In this document: in pieces, positions 17,562 to 28,762 of the stretch
How positions within the stretch are numbered: position 1 is the first letter of the stretch
Layout: each line of letters opens with the position of its first letter
DNA from: Terriglobia bacterium
GTDB taxonomy: Bacteria; Acidobacteriota; Terriglobia; Terriglobales; Acidobacteriaceae
Assembly: GCA_020072845.1 (NCBI GenBank)
Contig: JAIQGF010000009.1
Coordinates: 186,001 to 250,000, forward strand
Reading direction: 5' to 3'
DNA length: 64,000 bases
Notes under the pieces: model-generated
Database searches by the model: none
Told to the model about the DNA's origin: nothing
The model's input: only the letters and a program-made list of their open reading frames with translations
Position numbers and translations under genes: made by a program

Positions 17562-18605
17562 CTACTGCCTGCCGGTCGCCCGTTGCCGCTCGGCCGGCGT
17601 CATTTCCCGCCACAGCATGGTCAGGTTCCGCTCAAAGTAGCGGTTGCCGGGCTCCCGGGCATAGGCCCGCCGGAACCACGCGTAGGCCACCGCCCGGTCC
17701 ATCGGCACGCACTCCCCGGTGGCGTACAGCGCGCCCAGGTGGCTGAACGCCTGCGGGTTCTGCATGGCCGCGGCGGCATTGAAGTAGATGACCGCCTGAT
17801 TGCAGTTCCGCGCCACCCCGCGGGCGTACAGGTACCTTTCCCCGCTGCTCACCAGCTCGCTACCGGCATTGCCTGGCGCTGCGGGCGCCATCTGCGCCGC
17901 CGGCTTCGATGCCGGCTCGGCCGCACGCTTCGAGCTGGCGCGCGCAGGAGTGGGTTTGGGGCTGTCGTCAGGCTTACTCGCGGCGGAGGATTGCGGGTCA
18001 GCGTGAGGAAGTTCCTGGCTGGGCTGCGCCGCCTGGCTGAGCTCCGGTTTGTTCTCGGTGGTGAGCGCCGGCTGCGACGCTGCATCGCTGGCGGCAAGCG
18101 TGGTGGCCGGCGCGGAGGTAGCGGAGCTGGAGGGTCGCTCGTTCTTCGTCTCCTGCGCGGGTGGCGGCTGCGGACGCGAATGGGAGGGCGCCGTGGTCAG
18201 GACGTAATCCCGGATCGGCTGCCATTTCGCATACAGCACGCCGCCCAACACCAGCACGGCCACCAGGAACACCCACAACCTGGTGCGCGACGGCTGTTCT
18301 TCTTCGGGCAGGTACGAATACCTGCCTCCATTGCCTGAGTCGGTGCTACTCAGCCCCAGGATCGACAGCCCGCCGCCGCCGCTGGTGGTCTCGCTTGGCT
18401 CCTCATCCACCCACCACTTGTCACTGCGCGGCGCCGGTTCCGCCACCGGGGCTGCCGGCTCCGGCGGTGGCGGCTCGTGCGGCGGATCTACCGGGTCCAC
18501 CGCTGTGGCGAGATCGGGTGGCGCCTCCACAGCCAGCTTATTCCCGCACATGCCGCAAAACCCGTATTGCTCCGGATTCTGATGACCGCAATTCCGACAG
18601 AACAC
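17562..18605 (-). CDS. Zinc-ribbon, single-pass membrane protein with Sel1-like C-terminus
   Basis: 347-residue protein. An N-terminal zinc ribbon (CRNCG at 3-7, CGMCGN at 18-23) is followed by a Pro/Glu linker, one membrane segment WVFLVAVLVLGGVLYAKW (about 115-132), a long Pro/Ala/Ser-rich region, and a C-terminal Sel1/TPR-like part (about 250-345). That part holds GERYLYARGVARNCNQAVIYFNAAA and LGALYATGECVPMDRAVAYAWFRRA. The start is GTG at 18605 with AAGGAG 6 bases upstream. Probably inner-membrane with a periplasmic scaffold domain. Specific role unknown. Confidence 0.8.
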   Translation of the reverse strand: MFCRNCGHQNPEQYGFCGMCGNKLAVEAPPDLATAVDPVDPPHEPPPPEPAAPVAEPAPRSDKWWVDEEPSETTSGGGGLSILGLSSTDSGNGGRYSYLPEEEQPSRTRLWVFLVAVLVLGGVLYAKWQPIRDYVLTTAPSHSRPQPPPAQETKNERPSSSATSAPATTLAASDAASQPALTTENKPELSQAAQPSQELPHADPQSSAASKPDDSPKPTPARASSKRAAEPASKPAAQMAPAAPGNAGSELVSSGERYLYARGVARNCNQAVIYFNAAAAMQNPQAFSHLGALYATGECVPMDRAVAYAWFRRAYAREPGNRYFERNLTMLWREMTPAERQRATGRQ

Positions 18606-18859
18606 GCGAACTCCTTGGGAACCCCTTATGCTATGAACACCGGCCATGGCACTGGAGTTGTCATTCGGCCTGCGCCGGAGCTGGTGGCCGGGTCTGGCGC
18701 CTTGCAAGTTGAGATTCTACCGCCCTGCGGCAGGGTTGGATGGAACCCATCGCGCAGGGCTAAAGATCGCTGCTGCTCAGCTTTACAGCCTTCCGCCGCG
18801 CATGGTACGCTGCTGGACGTACACTAGATCGGAAAAATTACAGGAGTGCACCCAGTTCC

Positions 18860-19126
18860 GTGTTAGCGCGAGAGCATAAGCAGTCCGTCATTGACCAGTA
18901 CCGCACCCATGTGAGCGATACCGGCAGCCCCGAGGTCCAGATCGCCCTCTTGAGTGAGCGCATCGGTCAGTTGACGGAGCACTTCAAGACGCACAAAAAG
19001 GACCACGCGTCCCGGCGCGGCCTTCTGATGTTGGTTAGCAAGCGGCGTCGCTTGCTCGACTACCTCAAGAAATACGACACCGAGCGCTACAAAGACGTTA
19101 TTTCGAAACTTGGCATCCGCAAGTAG
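18860..19126 (+). CDS. rpsO: 30S ribosomal protein S15
   Basis: 88-residue ribosomal protein S15, which binds the central domain of 16S rRNA. Family text is clear: [16 protein letters not shown] (21-36), [19 protein letters not shown] (38-56) and [14 protein letters not shown] (60-73). Length is standard. The start is GTG at 18860 with AGGAG 13 bases upstream; this spacing is long, and S15 is autoregulated through its leader in other bacteria. It precedes pnp by 169 bases, the classic rpsO-pnp arrangement. Confidence 0.97.
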   Translation: MLAREHKQSVIDQYRTHVSDTGSPEVQIALLSERIGQLTEHFKTHKKDHASRRGLLMLVSKRRRLLDYLKKYDTERYKDVISKLGIRK

Positions 19127-19295
19127 CGTTTGCCCCCGATACCACCGTCTGTGACTCGGCAGGTTTGCGTCTTCCCGGCATTTTTGCCCACACCATCGCC
19201 TCACCGCGCTGGCGTGGGGGCGTTCGCCTATGCCGGCCTTTCTCTCGCGCACAGCCCACGGCCCCTCCGGTGCGCTCATCTTGGAAGGAATTGGA

Positions 19296-21713
<2,418 letters not shown>

Positions 21714-21740
21714 GCTTTAAGCGAGAAACAGCAAGGCTGG

Positions 21741-21770
21741 AGCGCGCTCGACCGCGAGCGCGCTTTTTTC
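21741..21770 (+). terminator. Rho-independent terminator of rpsO-pnp
   Basis: Perfect 10-base stem AGCGCGCTCG / CGAGCGCGCT with loop ACCG, followed by TTTTTTC. Confidence 0.93.
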
Positions 21771-21819
21771 TTGGACGCGAACTTACGTCGCCAACGGTCT
21801 CACTCTGAGCGAGGGGTCG

Positions 21820-21870
21820 GCAAATTACCAAATCACCAATTTACGAAATTACCAACTTACAAAATCCTCC
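21820..21870. repeat. AATTACCAA phrase arm
   Basis: A/T-rich run of AAATTACCAAATCACCAA-type units with small variations in otherwise GC-rich DNA. It lies 24 bases before the FecR gene start. Only one arm is present. Confidence 0.6.
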
Positions 21871-21893
21871 AATCCCGCTACACTTCTGACCCC

Positions 21894-22526
21894 ATGCGCA
21901 CCTTTTTCCTCCTGCTGCTCCTTGCCATCCCGAGCGCAGCCGACACCCGCGCCGGCAGCGTTTCCGCCCTGCTGCCCAACGTCAAAATCGAGCGCGGCAA
22001 GTCCACCTCCGCCGCCGCGCGCGGCGCCGAGGTCCAGGTAAACGATCTGCTGCGCACCGATGACCAGGGCCGCGTCCGCATCAAGCTGCTCGATCAGTCG
22101 GTGCTTTCCATCGGCGTCAAGTCGCAGCTTCGCGTCGTCCGGCACGATCCCGCCTCGCGTCAGACCTCGGTCGAACTCAACTTCGGCAAGCTGCGCGCCC
22201 AGGTCGCCAAGATCACGCGCGCCGGAGGCAGGTTCGAGGTGCGGACGCCCACCGCCGTCGCCGGCGTGATCGGCACCGACTTCGGCGTGGACGCCTCCGA
22301 CCCCGACCTCACCAAGTTCATCTGCATCTCCGGCAACGTTCAGATCACCAGCGTGGACCCCAGCGTCACTGGAGCGATCACCTGCCGTGGCGGAACCACG
22401 GTAACAGTTCGCCGCGGGCGGCCTCCCGAATCGCCCGAGCGCGCCACCCGCGACCAGATGGAAACCTGGAAGACCATTACCGAGCCGGACGCATCCGAAA
22501 CCAAGGATCCTTACAAGACGTACTGA
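21894..22526 (+). CDS. Secreted FecR-domain protein
   Basis: 210-residue exported protein. A signal peptide MRTFFLLLLLAIPSAADT (1-18) precedes a FecR-type domain (about 20-150) with VQVNDLLRTDDQGRVRIKLLDQSVLSIG and FEVRTPTAVAGVIGTDFGV, the usual jelly-roll-like FecR text. Unlike iron-responsive FecR anti-sigma factors, it has no N-terminal cytoplasmic tail or membrane anchor, so it is probably a free periplasmic or envelope protein. No sigma factor gene is adjacent. A near-perfect hairpin follows its stop. Confidence 0.85.
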   Translation: MRTFFLLLLLAIPSAADTRAGSVSALLPNVKIERGKSTSAAARGAEVQVNDLLRTDDQGRVRIKLLDQSVLSIGVKSQLRVVRHDPASRQTSVELNFGKLRAQVAKITRAGGRFEVRTPTAVAGVIGTDFGVDASDPDLTKFICISGNVQITSVDPSVTGAITCRGGTTVTVRRGRPPESPERATRDQMETWKTITEPDASETKDPYKTY

Positions 22527-22542
22527 GTTGGGGAGAGGGATG

Positions 22543-22648
22543 TCACCACCGAGACACCGAGAACACCGAGAACACCGAGCAAATCATCACCAAAAAAGAA
22601 AGAACATGTGCTCGGTGCATCTCGGTGAACTCGGTGCCTCGGTGGTGA
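22543..22648. repeat. ACACCGAG phrase hairpin
   Basis: The left arm (22543-22579) of four CACCGAG units and the right arm (22611-22648) of four CTCGGTG units are near-perfect complements over about 37 bases, with an A-rich loop of 31 bases. It lies between the convergent FecR and carboxypeptidase-regulatory-like genes. One of the best-preserved hairpins here. Confidence 0.85.
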
Positions 22649-22707
22649 ATCCCCAGGCCTGGTGGGCCAGAGGCAATGCTGCCAGGTGATGATCACTCCG
22701 AAATTCT

Positions 22708-24429
22708 CTACTGCACCTTCACGCGCAGGTTGTGATTGCCCTTCGTGTCCACCACGATGGGATCGCCGTTTGCCAGAAATGGCTTGAGCACCGCGGCGTC
22801 ACTCCACTGCAAATCCCATCCATTTTCCAGCGCCAGCAGCGTGTAACGTCCGGGAAGGACCGGCGACAGCGTGAACGAGCCATCGCTGTCGCTCTGATCG
22901 CGGCGAAACAGCGGCAGATTGTTTTCGGGATCTTGCGGCACCAGCAAAATCATGACGCCTGATTGCGGCTTGCCGTCGCGTAAAGCAACGCCTTCGATCT
23001 TTCCCGTTCCCGCGCTCACCACGACCGACAGTTTCACCGCATCCGAGCCGCTGATGTGCAGCATGCGCCCTGCGATCTTCGCGCCGGTTGCAGTCACGCT
23101 GCGGATGAACAGGTCATCGCCGCTGCTCATCACCACTTCGTAAGTGCCCGTGGCAAATCCCTGCGGAAACGCGAATTCGCCGCCCGCATTGGCGCGCGCG
23201 TCGAAGGCGCGCCGCATCGCGCCCCGCCGCAGCACGATGGTCGACGGTTTCGCCGGCGCCTGCCCGTTCGCCAGCTTTACGGTTCCGCTGACCGTCGCCG
23301 TCGGCGTCATCGCGCTCGCATCCAATTCCGTATCTGACACCAAATCCACCTCGCGCACGCGCGCCGGCTGCCCCGATTCCTCACTCGGCGGCTGCGGCAT
23401 TCGTGGGAACCTGCGCCCGTTGGGCGTTACGCGCAGCAGATAATGACCCGGCGGAATTCCGGAGACGAGGTTGGCGTTGCCGCCCATCCCGCTTGTGCTG
23501 GTTTGCACGGGCACTTCGAGGCCATCGAAGATCATTTGTACTAGCGTCGCGTTGGCGAACTGCTGCCGATCTCCCTCGCTGGTCGCATGATTGATCCGCA
23601 CGTGGAGCGCCGGCACCACGCGCAGCATGATGTCGGCCGAGGCGCGATCGCCCGCATGCAGCGTGATCGCGCTCGCCGACGCCGCATCGGTCACGTCGGG
23701 ATAAAACGTCAGCGGATAGGCGACATCGAGCGCCGAGTTGTCTTGGACGTTGATGCCGCGCTCGGCAACAATTCCCCCGCGCGGACCCGGAGCCTGCGCG
23801 TACCACGGCCGCGCCGACACTGCCAGGTAATACGCGCCCGGCTTGAGATGGCCAAAGTGATAGCGGCCCTGATCGTCGGTGGCGACATTCGCCACAAGCG
23901 CCTTGATGGCGCGGCCTTCCGCTACTTGCTCGCGGATGAGCATGACGCGCGCATTGGCCACCGCGTCGCCCTGCTCGTCGGCAATGCGCCCGGAAAAGGA
24001 CGCATCGGGCACGATGCGGAAGACGATGTTGCCGGAATCCAGGGCAGGGCCGGCCGCAATCGCGGTAGAGAAGTTTTCGTGCTGCTGGTATTGCTGCGAG
24101 GCAAAGCCGCGGCGCTCGGCCGAAAGCTGATACTTGCCGGCGCGCACGCCGTCGAACCGGAACGCGCCGTCAGCAGCGGTCATGACGGTGCGGGCCGCCG
24201 CGCCCTGAACGGCGGTAATGGTGACGTACGCGCCCCCGAGCGGCTGGTCGTTGATGGCGTTGACCGCGGTTCCGCTGATTCGAAACTGGCCTCCGCTGCC
24301 CGAGGGCGAAGCGTTGCGTTCCTGCGCTGCCGACGTGACCGTGAGTAAGAGCAGCAACGCAAACACCCACATCTGCCGACTGCAGGCAGATGTGGGGCAC
24401 CATCTGGGACGATTACGGCGCAACATCAT
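22708..24429 (-). CDS. Secreted carboxypeptidase-regulatory-like repeat protein
   Basis: 573-residue exported protein made of beta-sandwich units of the CarboxypepD_reg/CnaB type. They read at about 45-125 (SGTAVNAINDQPLGGAYV), 150-230 (FSGRIADEQGDAVANARVMLI), 370-440 (VSGTVKLANGQAPAKPSTI) and 460-560 (KIEGVALRDGKPQSGVMILLV). Such proteins are abundant in acidobacteria and may bind or scaffold at the cell surface. The start ATG at 24429 overlaps the upstream paralogue's stop by 4 bases. Residues 7-20 of the long signal peptide are encoded by a 37-base repeat that recurs at 36078. An ATG at 24372 would avoid most of it. Confidence 0.82.
   Translation of the reverse strand: MMLRRNRPRWCPTSACSRQMWVFALLLLLTVTSAAQERNASPSGSGGQFRISGTAVNAINDQPLGGAYVTITAVQGAAARTVMTAADGAFRFDGVRAGKYQLSAERRGFASQQYQQHENFSTAIAAGPALDSGNIVFRIVPDASFSGRIADEQGDAVANARVMLIREQVAEGRAIKALVANVATDDQGRYHFGHLKPGAYYLAVSARPWYAQAPGPRGGIVAERGINVQDNSALDVAYPLTFYPDVTDAASASAITLHAGDRASADIMLRVVPALHVRINHATSEGDRQQFANATLVQMIFDGLEVPVQTSTSGMGGNANLVSGIPPGHYLLRVTPNGRRFPRMPQPPSEESGQPARVREVDLVSDTELDASAMTPTATVSGTVKLANGQAPAKPSTIVLRRGAMRRAFDARANAGGEFAFPQGFATGTYEVVMSSGDDLFIRSVTATGAKIAGRMLHISGSDAVKLSVVVSAGTGKIEGVALRDGKPQSGVMILLVPQDPENNLPLFRRDQSDSDGSFTLSPVLPGRYTLLALENGWDLQWSDAAVLKPFLANGDPIVVDTKGNHNLRVKVQ
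24366..24402. repeat. CCCACATCTGCC palindromic element, copy 1 (inside CDS)
   Basis: 37 bases with perfect 12-base arms CCCACATCTGCC / GGCAGATGTGGG around GACTGCA. 35 of 37 bases match the copy at 36078-36114. This copy lies within the 5' coding region of the carboxypeptidase-regulatory-like gene. Confidence 0.85.
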
Positions 24430-26069
24430 GGCTCGCCTCGCTTGATGAGCGTGAGCGTGACCGTCGCGTTGCCCCTGCTGTTCACCGTGACGCGCGCGGC
24501 CCGGGACGCGTACGGTTCGAGCGCTTCGCGATTGGTGTATTCCAGACCATCCACGCTGTCGAAGGCGAACAGCTGGTAATCGGCAGGCGCGAGGTTGTTG
24601 ATGGTGAATCCGCGCTCGGATGCGTACTGCGTCTGCGGCGCGGTGGAGCGGCGTTCGGGCACGAGCAGCAGGACCGCGGCCACGGCAACATTGTCCGAGG
24701 TGGCAGTTCCCGCCACCGAGCCGCCGTCGTCGCGCAGCACGATTTCGATCGGACTGGCATCGCCTTGCGCGACCACCAGGTCCTCGCGCAGCACATCGGT
24801 CTGACCGTGCGCAGCGGATTGCACGTACCACGGCCCATGCGGAGAAATCTGCACCGCGTAGCGTCCGGGCTCGACATTGCGCAAGGTAAGCGGAGCATTG
24901 TTGTCCGCCGCATCGTAGGTGGAATAGACGCTGGTCGCCCCATCCAGTCCCGTCAGTTGAACGGACGCATATTGCGGCGGTCTGCCGCTGGATCCAACTG
25001 TGCTGGTTCCGCCCCCAACACTCGGCGAGCTCTGCTGATTGGTGAACTCGGTCTTTACTACCACCGGAATGATTGCGCCGGGCAGCAAAGGCAGCCGGAT
25101 TCCGCTGACGTTGGCGGCGACGGTGATGGTGGCGGACGCTCTCGCAGGAGGGCCCTGTCGGCTGAACGATGTCGCCCGCACGGTGTAGGTTCCCCCCGGA
25201 AGCCGGGCGCTGAAACTCGCGTCGTCCGGATTGAAGCGCACGTTGGCCGCGAGCGGGTCGCCGGAGCGGTTGACGAATTCGATGTTTGCCCCGCGCTGTT
25301 CAGGCGCAATACCGGTCACAAATCCCGCAACTTCGTACACCGGCTGGGAGCGCAGGCGGAACTCGATTTGGACTGTCTGCCCGCCGCCCACCTCGATGGC
25401 GGAAGCCGAGGCAAGATCGGGCACGCCCGGATAATACGACGGCGCATATCCGATGTTCGGTTCAGCGGCGGCGCGTGGCGTCGAAGGCCGCTGCGCCTGC
25501 GCCACCATGTAGTACGTTCCAGGAATGAGGTTGGCGGCGCGGAACTCGCCGATGTCGTTGGTGGTTGCCTGCCCCCGCGTCTCCCACTGCTTGCGCCCAT
25601 TGTTGATGACCTGGCGCTTCAGCCGCAGGTGCACGCCTTCGAGCGGCTCGCCGTCGTCGCCGGTGATGGCGCCCGCGACAATTCCTTCCGGCGTGAGCTT
25701 CAGCACCAGCGATGACACGTCGCCGGTGATCATCACCGGCGCGCGCGGACGGCCGCCGCCGCGGGACAGTTCTTCACTGCTGAAGAATCCCGGCTTGCGG
25801 GTCATGAGCATCGCGCGACCTTCAGGAACGCCTTCGAAGCGGAAGCTGCCTTGGGAGTCGGTCAGGTCGGAACGCTGCAGCGGCCCCATGAACTGTACCA
25901 GCGCGCGCGGAATGGGCTCGCCGGTGGCGGAGTTGACCACGCTGCCGCTGACGGTGTGCGTGGGCGAGTTCGGATCATAGGCGCGCGGGCCGACGTAACC
26001 GCCCTGCGCGTGCGCCAGCGCGCACGGCAGCAACAGCGCGAGCACTGCGAAAACAGACTTCCTGCGCAT
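24426..26069 (-). CDS. Secreted carboxypeptidase-regulatory-like repeat protein, paralogue
   Basis: 547-residue exported protein with a clean signal peptide (RRKSVFAVLALLLPCALAHA, 2-21). It has several CarboxypepD_reg-type units: VSGSVVNSATGEPIPRALVQF (about 40-60), VAGAITGDDGEPLEGVHLRL (about 130-150), EVAGFVTGIAPEQRGANIEFV and later VAGTATSDNVAVAAVLLL. It shares layout and phrases with the downstream gene, so the two are tandem duplicates and translationally coupled by an ATGA overlap. Likely envelope or surface role; no enzyme motif is visible. Confidence 0.82.
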   Translation of the reverse strand: MRRKSVFAVLALLLPCALAHAQGGYVGPRAYDPNSPTHTVSGSVVNSATGEPIPRALVQFMGPLQRSDLTDSQGSFRFEGVPEGRAMLMTRKPGFFSSEELSRGGGRPRAPVMITGDVSSLVLKLTPEGIVAGAITGDDGEPLEGVHLRLKRQVINNGRKQWETRGQATTNDIGEFRAANLIPGTYYMVAQAQRPSTPRAAAEPNIGYAPSYYPGVPDLASASAIEVGGGQTVQIEFRLRSQPVYEVAGFVTGIAPEQRGANIEFVNRSGDPLAANVRFNPDDASFSARLPGGTYTVRATSFSRQGPPARASATITVAANVSGIRLPLLPGAIIPVVVKTEFTNQQSSPSVGGGTSTVGSSGRPPQYASVQLTGLDGATSVYSTYDAADNNAPLTLRNVEPGRYAVQISPHGPWYVQSAAHGQTDVLREDLVVAQGDASPIEIVLRDDGGSVAGTATSDNVAVAAVLLLVPERRSTAPQTQYASERGFTINNLAPADYQLFAFDSVDGLEYTNREALEPYASRAARVTVNSRGNATVTLTLIKRGEP

Positions 26070-26090
26070 GGATGCGGCGATAAGGTTACA

Positions 26091-26120
26091 GGCTCAAGGC
26101 GCAAGGCTCAAGGCGCAAGG
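26091..26120. repeat. Exact 14-base tandem repeat
   Basis: GGCTCAAGGCGCAA occurs twice head to tail with a further GG. It sits between murA and the repeat-protein gene and belongs to the short-phrase type, but here the two copies are identical. Confidence 0.8.
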
Positions 26121-26147
26121 CCCTGCCGCGAAGCGCCTTTCGAATCT

Positions 26148-27452
26148 TCAACCCTGGGCGGCGGGAACAGTCGCGCGCTTGGGAAGCATTTCGCCGATGC
26201 GGCGGATCTGGCCGCCGACGCCGCGCAGCTTCTCCTCAATGCGCTCGTAGCCGCGATCAATGTGATAGACGCGGTCGATGATGGTCTCGCCGTCGGCCAC
26301 CAGCGCCGCCAGCACCAGCGACGCAGAAGCGCGCAGGTCGGAGGCGAGCACGGCGGCGGCGCTGAGCGGCGTGCGGCCGCGCACGATCGCCCGGCGTCCT
26401 TCAATCTTGATATTCGCGCCCATGCGCAGCATTTCCTGGGCGTGCATGAAGCGGTTCTCGAAAATATTTTCGGTGATGATCGAAGTGCCCTCGGCCTGCG
26501 TGGCCAGCGCCATGTACTGCGCCTGCATGTCGGTGGCGAAGCCGGGATACTCCTCGGTGTTGACGTCGGCGGGCTTGAAGCTGCCCTCGCTCATCACGCG
26601 CACCGAGTCTCCGCCGTGCCGCACCTTGACGCCGGTCTCCTCCAGCTTCTGGAGCAGCGCGGTGAGGTGCGAGGGCTCGCAGGCGGTGACGTTGAGGTCG
26701 CCGCCGGTGAGCGCGCCGGCAATGATGAAGGTGCCGGCCTCGATGCGGTCGGGAATGATGCGGTGGCGCGCGCCGTGGAGCTTTTCGACGCCGCGGACGC
26801 GCAGGGTCGAGGTGCCTGCGCCTTCAATGCGTGCGCCCATCTTGACGAGCAGCGCGGCCAGGTCGGCGACTTCGGGCTCGCGGGCGCAATTTTCCATCAG
26901 GGTTTCGCCTTCGGCGAGCGTGGCGGCCATGAGCAAGTCTTCGGTGCCGGTGACGGTGATCCTGTCGAAGACAACGTGCCCGCCCTGGAGGCGCTCGGCG
27001 CGCGCGACCACGTAACCGTGCTCGGTGGTGATGGTCGCCCCCAGCCGTTCCAGGCCCTTGATGTGCAGATCAATAGGACGCGCGCCGATCGCGCATCCGC
27101 CGGGAAGGGAAACCTTGGCTACGCCGCAGCGCGCCACCAGCGGCCCCAGCACCAGCGTGGAGGCGCGCATGGTCTTGACCAGCTCGTACTGCGCCGCCGG
27201 ATGTTCCAGGCGGGCACAGGCAATCGTGGTGCGATGTTGCGCGCGGCCGTAACCGAGTTCGACCTCGGCACCCATGCTGGCGAGCAGGCGGCGCGTGGTT
27301 TCGATGTCGCGCACCTGGGGAATGTTTTCCAGCACGACCGGCTCTTCGGTGAGCAGGGCGGCGGCCATGGCGGGCAGGGCGGCGTTCTTGGCGCCGCTGA
27401 TGCGCACCGTGCCGAGCAGGGGGTTGCCGCCGCGAATGACGAATTTGTCCAT
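26148..27452 (-). CDS. murA: UDP-N-acetylglucosamine 1-carboxyvinyltransferase
   Basis: 434-residue cytoplasmic enzyme that transfers enolpyruvate from phosphoenolpyruvate to UDP-GlcNAc, the first committed step of peptidoglycan synthesis. [16 protein letters not shown] (18-33) is the substrate-binding start, and C120 in [15 protein letters not shown] is the catalytic cysteine attacked by fosfomycin. The last part has [14 protein letters not shown]-like text ([14 protein letters not shown]). Length is normal. It lies next to murQ on the same strand, so precursor synthesis and MurNAc salvage are encoded side by side, with 281 bases between them. Confidence 0.96.
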   Translation of the reverse strand: MDKFVIRGGNPLLGTVRISGAKNAALPAMAAALLTEEPVVLENIPQVRDIETTRRLLASMGAEVELGYGRAQHRTTIACARLEHPAAQYELVKTMRASTLVLGPLVARCGVAKVSLPGGCAIGARPIDLHIKGLERLGATITTEHGYVVARAERLQGGHVVFDRITVTGTEDLLMAATLAEGETLMENCAREPEVADLAALLVKMGARIEGAGTSTLRVRGVEKLHGARHRIIPDRIEAGTFIIAGALTGGDLNVTACEPSHLTALLQKLEETGVKVRHGGDSVRVMSEGSFKPADVNTEEYPGFATDMQAQYMALATQAEGTSIITENIFENRFMHAQEMLRMGANIKIEGRRAIVRGRTPLSAAAVLASDLRASASLVLAALVADGETIIDRVYHIDRGYERIEEKLRGVGGQIRRIGEMLPKRATVPAAQG

Positions 27453-27733
27453 GAGGGTTGTCGGTATTCAGTTTGCCATGAACGCGCGAAAGCCGAAATC
27501 AGACGCGAAACCCGGCTGACATTGTACTTGGAGATCGAAGTTTGCTGCGAAAGCGGCGCTCACCACTGCTCTTTGCCGACCGGATTTCCCCAATCAGTTT
27601 CGCTGTGGCGATTTCTCCTAGTGATCCGTCTGATCGATTGCGAAATCACTGATCGCCGCCTCGATTTGGGTGGGCCCAGGCGCTTGGGCTTAGGTTGACG
27701 CTTCATGGAATCTCCGCATTCATCGGTGCGCAC

Positions 27734-28678
27734 TCAACTCTTCCGGGAACTCCTGCGCGCGCTCAGGGGCTGGGCGGACTCGATGGCACGGCGCACATTG
27801 CCGCCGGCGAGTTCGAGATGACGCTGGGCATCAGCCTTGCTCACGCCCGCCTTCAGCATGATGAGCGCCACCGGCACACTGTTGCCGGATTCCTTCAGGG
27901 CAGCGGCGGCGCGCTCGTGATCGGTCTGCGCCGCGCTTTCCAGGATGCTAACGGCGCGCGCGACCAGCTTTTCGTTCTTCGGGTGCACGTTGACCATCAG
28001 GTTGCCGTACACGTAGCCGGCGCGCGCCATGGCGCCGGTGGTGATCATGTTGCAGATCATCTTCTGCGCCGTGCCGGCCTTCATGCGGGTGGAGCCGGCA
28101 AGCACTTCCGGGCCGACCTCGACCACGATCTCGATTTCGGCGGCGCGGCCCAGCGGCGTGTCGTGATTGCAGGTGACAGCGATGGTGGTTGCGCCCTTAC
28201 TGCGGGCATATTCGACGGCGGCGAGGGTGAAGGGAGTGCGTCCGCTGGCGGCAATGCCGGCCACGACGTCCTGCGGGCCGGGCTTGCGGCGGGCCATTTC
28301 GCGGTGGCCGGATTCGGCGGAATCCTCGGCGGGTTCGAAGGGGTTCCACAGGGCGTCCACGCCACCGGCCATGATGAACTGCACCGTCTCGGGACTGGTG
28401 TCGAAGGTGGGCGGGCACTCGGCGGCGTCGAGGGCGGCAATGCGCCCGCTGGTGCCGGCGCCGACATAGATCAGGCGGCCGCCATTGGCGATCGCTGCGC
28501 CGACCGCGTCAATCGCCCGCGCGATCTGCGGCAGCGCGCGCTCCACCGCGCGGGCGACCTTGGCATCTTCCAAATTGATGATGTGCGCGATTTCCAAGGC
28601 GGACTTGGTGTCCAGATCCGCCGACGCGGGGTTCTGGTCTTCCGTGGTCAGGTCGCGCAAGTCCTCGGAATCAGACAT
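27734..28678 (-). CDS. murQ: N-acetylmuramic acid 6-phosphate etherase
   Basis: 314-residue SIS-domain enzyme that removes D-lactate from MurNAc-6-phosphate to give GlcNAc-6-phosphate. LTTEDQNPASADLD (10-23) is the family N-terminal motif, LIYVGAGTSGRIAALDAAECPPTF (about 69-92) the SIS phosphosugar site with the catalytic glutamate, and the middle part reads STRMKAGTAQKM. The C-terminus has the helical GKAP-like end. It lies 84 bases downstream of a serine hydrolase gene and beside the divergent NamZ fusion. No MurNAc kinase or PTS transporter is visible in the window, so the phosphorylating step must be encoded elsewhere. Confidence 0.95.
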   Translation of the reverse strand: MSDSEDLRDLTTEDQNPASADLDTKSALEIAHIINLEDAKVARAVERALPQIARAIDAVGAAIANGGRLIYVGAGTSGRIAALDAAECPPTFDTSPETVQFIMAGGVDALWNPFEPAEDSAESGHREMARRKPGPQDVVAGIAASGRTPFTLAAVEYARSKGATTIAVTCNHDTPLGRAAEIEIVVEVGPEVLAGSTRMKAGTAQKMICNMITTGAMARAGYVYGNLMVNVHPKNEKLVARAVSILESAAQTDHERAAAALKESGNSVPVALIMLKAGVSKADAQRHLELAGGNVRRAIESAQPLSARRSSRKS

Positions 28679-28689
28679 TGCAGGAAGTG

Positions 28690-28735
28690 TAGCAGTGGAA
28701 TTGCGAGTTGTAAGTTGTCAGTTTTGAGTTGGGAG
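28690..28735. repeat. GAGTTGTAAGTTGTCAG phrase arm
   Basis: Run of AGTTG units with variation between murQ and the serine hydrolase gene. A related run is at 4062-4090. Confidence 0.5.
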
Positions 28736-28762
28736 TGAAAACGATCGGCTCCGAGGCTCGAG

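Noticed and set aside
17338-17613. 91-codon minus-strand frame upstream of the zinc-ribbon gene end
   Set aside because: No ribosome-binding site, no motif, and the frame overlaps the 3' end of the zinc-ribbon gene.
24430-24831. Longer N-terminus for the carboxypeptidase-regulatory-like protein
   Set aside because: It runs antiparallel in frame sense through the paralogue's 3' coding region with Arg-rich text. The ATGA-coupled start at 24429 is better.
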